NCBI GenBank assembly: GCA_012962595.1
Contig: DTXE01000312.1
Coordinates: forward strand, 1 to 5,786
Length of the DNA: 5,786 nt
Direction: 5' to 3'
DNA from: Syntrophaceae bacterium
Lineage (GTDB): Bacteria; Desulfobacterota; DTXE01
Numbering within the stretch: the first letter of the stretch is position 1; each line of letters starts with the position of its first letter. The translations under genes were made by a program, and so were the position numbers. The notes below the pieces were generated by a model that was not told where the DNA came from, made no database searches, and was given only the letters and a program-made list of their open reading frames with translations. Shown here piece by piece: positions 1 through 5,786 of this stretch.

Positions 1-35
1 AAGATATAGAAACATTTATTAAAACAATTTATTAA
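1..35 (+). CDS. possible 3' end of dnaA (partial, tentative)
   Basis: Reading from base 3, the frame gives D-I-E-T-F-I-K-T-I-Y and then TAA at 33-35. The pattern D-I-E-x-x-I-K-x-I resembles the last helix of many DnaA proteins, and dnaA is the usual gene just upstream of dnaN. Only ten codons are visible, and another frame gives R-Y-R-N-I-Y then stop at 20-22, so the identification rests mainly on expected gene order. The stretch could equally be non-coding. If real, the gap to the dnaN start is about 96 bases. Confidence 0.3.
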   Translation, partial: DIETFIKTIY

Positions 36-40
36 AAACA
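14..40 (+). repeat. tandem AT-rich 13/14-mer
   Basis: ATTTATTAAAACA (14-26) is followed directly by ATTTATTAAAAACA (27-40). The two copies differ only by one added A. AT-rich 13-mer repeats next to DnaA boxes are a known layout of DNA-unwinding elements in bacterial origins, and a candidate DnaA box begins 13 bases downstream. The repeat overlaps the tentative dnaA end. Low-complexity AT sequence could give this by chance, so an unwinding role is only a suggestion. Confidence 0.45.
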
Positions 41-53
41 GGGAGTTGCAAAG

Positions 54-62
54 TTTTACACA
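54..62 (+). promoter_or_regulatory. candidate DnaA box (TTTTACACA)
   Basis: TTTTACACA fits the relaxed DnaA-box consensus TTWTNCACA; it differs from the perfect TTATCCACA at positions 3 and 5. It lies upstream of dnaN, where dnaA-dnaN intergenic boxes and origins are common, and it covers the -35 hexamer of the predicted dnaN promoter. I see only this one convincing box in the leader, so it is better read as a regulatory or accessory site than as a whole origin. Confidence 0.45.
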
Positions 63-83
63 AATCAACATCTTTATTATGAT
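55..83 (+). promoter_or_regulatory. predicted sigma70-type promoter for dnaN-gyrB-gyrA
   Basis: TTTACA at 55-60 matches TTGACA in 5 of 6 positions. TATGAT at 78-83 matches TATAAT in 5 of 6. The spacer is 17 bases, the optimum. Transcription would start near 90, leaving a leader of about 40 bases before the dnaN ATG. The -35 lies inside the candidate DnaA box, so bound DnaA would be expected to block RNA polymerase. Readthrough from dnaA upstream is also likely. The flanks are AT-rich, which raises the chance of a false match. Confidence 0.5.
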
Positions 84-92
84 GATTATAAA

Positions 93-108
93 ATTAAATG
101 TATTTAAT
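93..108. repeat. 7-bp inverted repeat in the dnaN leader
   Basis: ATTAAAT (93-99) and ATTTAAT (102-108) are exact reverse complements separated by GT. The two-base gap is too short for a stable RNA hairpin, so if it matters it is more likely a site for a dimeric DNA-binding protein. It lies just downstream of the predicted transcription start. In such AT-rich DNA it may be accidental. Confidence 0.3.
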
Positions 109-115
109 AAATAAT

Positions 116-123
116 AAGGAAGG
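116..123 (+). promoter_or_regulatory. dnaN ribosome binding site
   Basis: AAGGAAGG ends 8 bases before the ATG at 132, good spacing for initiation. A competing ATG at 127 is only 3 bases from the site and opens a two-codon frame (ATG CTA TGA, 127-135) that overlaps the real start. The spacing and the conserved N-terminus both favour 132. Confidence 0.75.
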
Positions 124-131
124 TAAATGCT

Positions 132-1259
132 ATGAAAGTTAGGATAGAAAGAGATGAAATTCTAAAAGGCCTACAAAAAACACAAAACATTGCAGAAAAA
201 CGGACTACCCTGCCAGTTCTTTCCTATATACTTATGGAAGCCTATCAAAATCAAATTGAACTTCTAGCTACAGATTTGGAAATCTCATTTAAGGATAGCT
301 ATTCAGCAGAAATAATAACAGAAGGTAGTGCAGTCATTTCTGCCAAGACCTTCTTTGGAATTGTGAAGGGATTATCTGAAAAGAGCATATATATAGAAAA
401 AAAGAAAAATAATCAGATATATATATCGGATGGAAGGACCGAATACACTCTCTTTGGACTTGCACCTTCTGAATTTCCCTCTTTTCCCTCCTATGAAGAT
501 ATGTATTTTATATCTGTAGAATCAGCTGTATTGAAGGAAATGATTGAAAAAACTGTATATTCCATAGCAGGAGAAGAGCTCCGCTATAACCTAGCAGGTA
601 TTTATTTAGAGAGAATTTCTGATCCTGAATCTAAATTAAGAATGGTTTCCACAGACGGCCATAGACTCTCCTTAATTGATAAAGATGTCTCGGGTCTAGA
701 CCATGTTGAGCTTCAAAAGGGCATCATTATACCGAAGAAAGGAGTTTATGAGATTAGTAGACTTCTAGATAAAACAGGTGATGTTAAACTGGGAATTAAA
801 GAAAACACCTTGGTTATAAAAAAGGATAAAATGGTACTGGCAGTAAGACTATTATCTGGTGAGTTCCCAGATTATAATTCAGTTATCCCTAAATCAAATG
901 ATAAGGATATAAAGGTATTGAGAACCAGTCTTATGACGGCCTTACTTCGTGTAGCTTTGCTGACATCTGAGAGATTTAAAGGTGTACAATTTAATATATC
1001 TGACAAAAAAATTCATATTATCTCAGAAAATCCTGATATAGGTAAGGCAGAAGAAAAGGTAGATATAGAATATAAAGGGCCAGATTTCCAATGTGCCTTT
1101 AACCCTAGATATTTTGTTGAAGCCTTGGAATGTATGAAGAGCGAGTATATAAACCTCTCTTTGTATGATCAATCAAGCCCCTGTATTATCACTGGAACTG
1201 GAGATGAGGGCTTCTTGAGTCTTATAATGCCCATGAAGCTTAAGGAGAGAGAGTGGTAA
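132..1259 (+). CDS. dnaN: DNA polymerase III beta subunit (sliding clamp)
   Basis: DnaN forms the ring-shaped dimer that encircles DNA and holds polymerase III, the clamp loader and repair proteins on it. The 375 residues fit the family (about 366-380) and its three repeated clamp folds. Family signatures appear in order: TLPVLS 26-31, ATDLEIS 46-52, NLAGIYLE 153-160, STDGHRL 173-179, GEFPDY 243-248, FNPRY 323-327 and the near-terminal MPMKL 366-370. The family usually ends at or right after MPMRL; here KEREW (371-375) follows, next to the pocket that binds partner peptides. The start at 132 has a well-spaced Shine-Dalgarno and the expected N-terminus. gyrB follows after 24 bases with no recF between. 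The gene is visibly more AT-rich than gyrB and gyrA. Identification is secure. Confidence 0.97.
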   Translation: MKVRIERDEILKGLQKTQNIAEKRTTLPVLSYILMEAYQNQIELLATDLEISFKDSYSAEIITEGSAVISAKTFFGIVKGLSEKSIYIEKKKNNQIYISDGRTEYTLFGLAPSEFPSFPSYEDMYFISVESAVLKEMIEKTVYSIAGEELRYNLAGIYLERISDPESKLRMVSTDGHRLSLIDKDVSGLDHVELQKGIIIPKKGVYEISRLLDKTGDVKLGIKENTLVIKKDKMVLAVRLLSGEFPDYNSVIPKSNDKDIKVLRTSLMTALLRVALLTSERFKGVQFNISDKKIHIISENPDIGKAEEKVDIEYKGPDFQCAFNPRYFVEALECMKSEYINLSLYDQSSPCIITGTGDEGFLSLIMPMKLKEREW

Positions 1260-1272
1260 CGATCATAATAAT

Positions 1273-3659
<2,387 letters not shown>

Positions 3660-3661
3660 AA

Positions 3662-3668
3662 AGGGAGG
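3662..3668 (+). promoter_or_regulatory. gyrA ribosome binding site
   Basis: AGGGAGG begins two bases after the gyrB TAG and ends 4 bases before the gyrA ATG at 3673, slightly closer than usual. Ribosomes finishing gyrB would stop almost on top of it, which fits translational coupling of the two gyrase subunits. No alternative start gives the conserved N-terminus. Confidence 0.7.
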
Positions 3669-3672
3669 ATAC

Positions 3673-5786
3673 ATGGCCTTAAAGCCCCTGGAGGCAGAAG
3701 TTAGTATTGAAGAGGAAGTAAAACGATCCTATCTGGACTACGCCATGAGCGTTATAATTGGAAGGGCACTGCCCGATGTAAGGGATGGGTTAAAGCCTGT
3801 ACATAGAAGAATTCTCTACGCTATGCAGAATCTCAAAAATGACTGGGATAAACCCTATAAGAAATCTGCAAGAATTGTGGGGGATGTGATAGGCAAATAC
3901 CATCCCCATGGGGATATGGCTGTATACGATGCCATGGTCCGAATGGCTCAAGGCTTTGCTATACGTTACCCACTCATAGATGGTCAAGGAAATTTCGGTT
4001 CGGTGGATGGAGATCCAGCCGCTGCTATGCGTTATACAGAGGTCAGGATGGCGAGATTGGCCCATGAAATGCTGGAAGACATCGAAAAGGGCACCGTAGA
4101 TTTCAATCCTAATTATGATGGCTCTTTAATGGAACCATCCATATTACCTGCCAAGATACCCAACCTCCTTATTAACGGTTCATCAGGAATCGCCGTGGGA
4201 ATGGCTACCAATATCCCTCCACACAACCTTAGGGACATCATTGATGGCACCATATCTCTTATCCGAAATCCCGATATCTCTGTGAGCGAGCTTCGGACTA
4301 TTATCCCCCATCCGGATTTTCCTACGGGGGGCATAATATATGGGGAAGATGGAATTGAAGAGGCCTATGAAACAGGTAAGGGGGCAATACGACTCAGAGC
4401 TAAGGCGCAAATAAGTGGAAGGAGTATAGTGGTTACTGAGATCCCGTATCAGGTAAATAAAGCAAGACTGATAGAAAATATAGCGGAACTATCAAAAAGT
4501 GGAAAGATCCAGGGGATACAAACAATAAGGGATGAATCGGATAGGGAAGGACTGCGTATTGTTATAGAATTAAAAAGAGACGAGATTGCTGAGGTAGTGC
4601 TTAATCAGCTCTATAAGCATAGCCAAATGGAGATAACCTTTGGCATCATCATGCTCGCTATTGTAAACGGCCGTCCGGAGATTCTATCCCTAAAGGGACT
4701 CCTAAATCACTATATTAACCATAGAAAGCAGATAATCATCCGTAGGACATCCTTTGAATTAAAGGAGGCGGAGGATCGGGCCCATATCTTAGAAGGTTTA
4801 AGGGTAGCATTGAATAATCTGGATGGGATCATCCAGAGGATTAGATCTTCAAAAAATCCAGCCGAGGCCAAAGAAGGGCTAGTGGCAGATTTTGGCCTTT
4901 CCCAAATCCAGGCCCAGGCCATATTAGATATGAGGCTTCAGCGATTGACACAACTGGAAATAGATAAAATTTTGAAGGAATATAAAGAAGTTATAAAGGC
5001 CATTAAGAGATTGAGAGCCATTCTGGCAGATGAAAAAAGGGTCTTATCCATTATTGAACAGGAATTAAAGGAGATCAGAGAAAAATATGGCGATGAAAGA
5101 AAGACACGAATTGAACTGCAAAGGAAGGATATGAGTGTGGAAGATTTGATTGTGGAAGAGGATATGGTAGTCACCGTGACCCACAGCGGATATATAAAGA
5201 GAAACGCCCTTAGTCTATACAGAAGCCAGAGACGAGGAGGAAAGGGCGTTACTGGAGCAGAGACCAAGGAAGACGATTTTGTGGAACACCTATTCATTGC
5301 CTCTACCCATAGCTATTTTCTAATCTTCACTAACACAGGCCGTGTTTTTTGGCTCAAGGCCTACAGGATCCCTCAGGCCGGCAGAACGGCACGGGGCAAG
5401 GCCATTCAAAATATGATTTCCTTAAGACCAGGCGAATTCATAAAGGCTATACTGCCCGTGAGAAGGTTTGAAGAGGGAAGGTACGTGATATTAGCCACTA
5501 GGAACGGGATGGTAAAAAAGACCAAACTTATGGAATATAGTAGACCCAGGGCCCAAGGTATTAAAGCCCTCGGTATCCATAAAGGAGATGAGGTGATCGT
5601 AGCTCGTCTCACAAGTGGTGGCCAGGAGGTGTTCCTAAGTTCTCATAAGGGTAAGGCCATCCGATTTAAGGAGGATGAAGTGAGGTGTATGGGCAGGACT
5701 GCTATGGGTGTCAGAGGGATGGTTTTGGATAAGGGTGATTATGTAATAGGTATGGAGATGGTAAGCGGCAAGGACACCATACTTAC
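3673..5786 (+). CDS. gyrA: DNA gyrase subunit A (3' end beyond window)
   Basis: GyrA cuts and rejoins the gate DNA and wraps DNA for supercoiling. 704 codons are visible without a stop; about 100 more are expected. The start is ATG 3673, giving [25 protein letters not shown] at the usual distance. The cleavage domain shows GLKPVHRR 39-46, HPHGD 77-81, the catalytic tyrosine Y121 in AAMRYTE, and the DNA-bending I173 in GSSGIAVGM. The long coiled-coil and C-gate region includes [10 protein letters not shown] 417-426. The C-terminal beta-pinwheel begins near 500 with blades marked by GYIKR 506-510, GRVFWLK 556-562, NGMVKK 612-617 and HKGKAIRF from 658. The GyrA box QRRGGKG is intact at 519-525, separating it from ParC. 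The quinolone-site Ser (E. coli S83) is M82, while D86 (E. coli D87) is kept. It forms an operon with gyrB. Confidence 0.97.
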   Translation, partial: MALKPLEAEVSIEEEVKRSYLDYAMSVIIGRALPDVRDGLKPVHRRILYAMQNLKNDWDKPYKKSARIVGDVIGKYHPHGDMAVYDAMVRMAQGFAIRYPLIDGQGNFGSVDGDPAAAMRYTEVRMARLAHEMLEDIEKGTVDFNPNYDGSLMEPSILPAKIPNLLINGSSGIAVGMATNIPPHNLRDIIDGTISLIRNPDISVSELRTIIPHPDFPTGGIIYGEDGIEEAYETGKGAIRLRAKAQISGRSIVVTEIPYQVNKARLIENIAELSKSGKIQGIQTIRDESDREGLRIVIELKRDEIAEVVLNQLYKHSQMEITFGIIMLAIVNGRPEILSLKGLLNHYINHRKQIIIRRTSFELKEAEDRAHILEGLRVALNNLDGIIQRIRSSKNPAEAKEGLVADFGLSQIQAQAILDMRLQRLTQLEIDKILKEYKEVIKAIKRLRAILADEKRVLSIIEQELKEIREKYGDERKTRIELQRKDMSVEDLIVEEDMVVTVTHSGYIKRNALSLYRSQRRGGKGVTGAETKEDDFVEHLFIASTHSYFLIFTNTGRVFWLKAYRIPQAGRTARGKAIQNMISLRPGEFIKAILPVRRFEEGRYVILATRNGMVKKTKLMEYSRPRAQGIKALGIHKGDEVIVARLTSGGQEVFLSSHKGKAIRFKEDEVRCMGRTAMGVRGMVLDKGDYVIGMEMVSGKDTIL

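Noticed and set aside
127..135. two-codon frame ATG CTA TGA overlapping the dnaN start
   Set aside because: Its ATG is only 3 bases from the Shine-Dalgarno, too close for efficient initiation, and such minimal frames arise easily by chance.
416..427. GATATATATATC palindromic AT run in dnaN
   Set aside because: It is simple-sequence DNA encoding Tyr-Ile-Ser in frame, with no partner repeats, so no separate feature is supported.
693..702. 10-base palindrome GGTCTAGACC in dnaN
   Set aside because: Several palindromes this short are expected by chance in a window of this length.
1161..1189. possible internal promoter for gyrB (TTGTAT, 17 bases, TATTAT)
   Set aside because: The -35 matches only 3 of 6 positions and the site lies in dnaN coding sequence; the compact operon layout explains gyrB expression without it.
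3902..3915. 14-base perfect palindrome ATCCCCATGGGGAT in gyrA
   Set aside because: It encodes the invariant HPHGD motif, and one palindrome of this length has a fair chance of occurring in 5.8 kb. It is next to the Met82 codon but nothing else supports a function.
4938..5297. 119-codon open frame on the minus strand inside gyrA
   Set aside because: It is fully antisense to conserved gyrA codons, its translation is a low-complexity Ser/Leu/Phe-rich string, and no family is recognisable. The same applies to the minus-strand frames at 2156-2488, 3305-3586, 3790-4065 and the others opposite the three genes.

Overview
The window is a core-replication segment read entirely on the + strand: a short AT-rich leader (1-131), then dnaN (sliding clamp, complete), gyrB (gyrase ATPase/TOPRIM subunit, complete) and gyrA (gyrase cleavage subunit, cut off by the window end). 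The genes are packed with gaps of 24 and 13 bases and each has a purine-rich Shine-Dalgarno. No terminator is visible between them, so they look like one transcription unit. There is no stretch of 300 bases without a gene.

The order dnaN-gyrB-gyrA with no recF, the long (791-residue) GyrB carrying the extra segment in its C-terminal half, and a GyrA C-terminal domain with the QRRGGKG box and blade wording such as '[22 protein letters not shown]' point to a Gram-negative, Desulfobacterota (deltaproteobacteria)-like genome rather than a Firmicute. Firmicutes usually have dnaA-dnaN-recF-gyrB-gyrA and a short GyrB of about 640 residues. This placement is an inference from remembered family sequences. 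The DNA is moderately AT-rich, and arginine is written mostly with AGA/AGG (41 of 59 Arg codons in the gyrA part, with no CGC).

The leader resembles a dnaA-dnaN intergenic region. It may hold the last codons of dnaA, a tandem AT-rich 13/14-mer, one relaxed-consensus DnaA box overlapping the -35 of a good sigma70-type promoter, and a small perfect inverted repeat just after the predicted transcription start. DnaN tethers the replicative polymerase to DNA, and GyrA2GyrB2 removes the positive supercoils made ahead of that polymerase, so the cluster links replisome processivity with fork topology.

I found no undescribed system here; the gene content is conventional housekeeping. The points most worth a second look are natural drug-site variants in gyrase (Met at the GyrA Ser83 position, Lys at the GyrB Arg136 position), the DnaA box sitting on the dnaN promoter, and a perfect 10-bp-arm inverted repeat inside gyrB.
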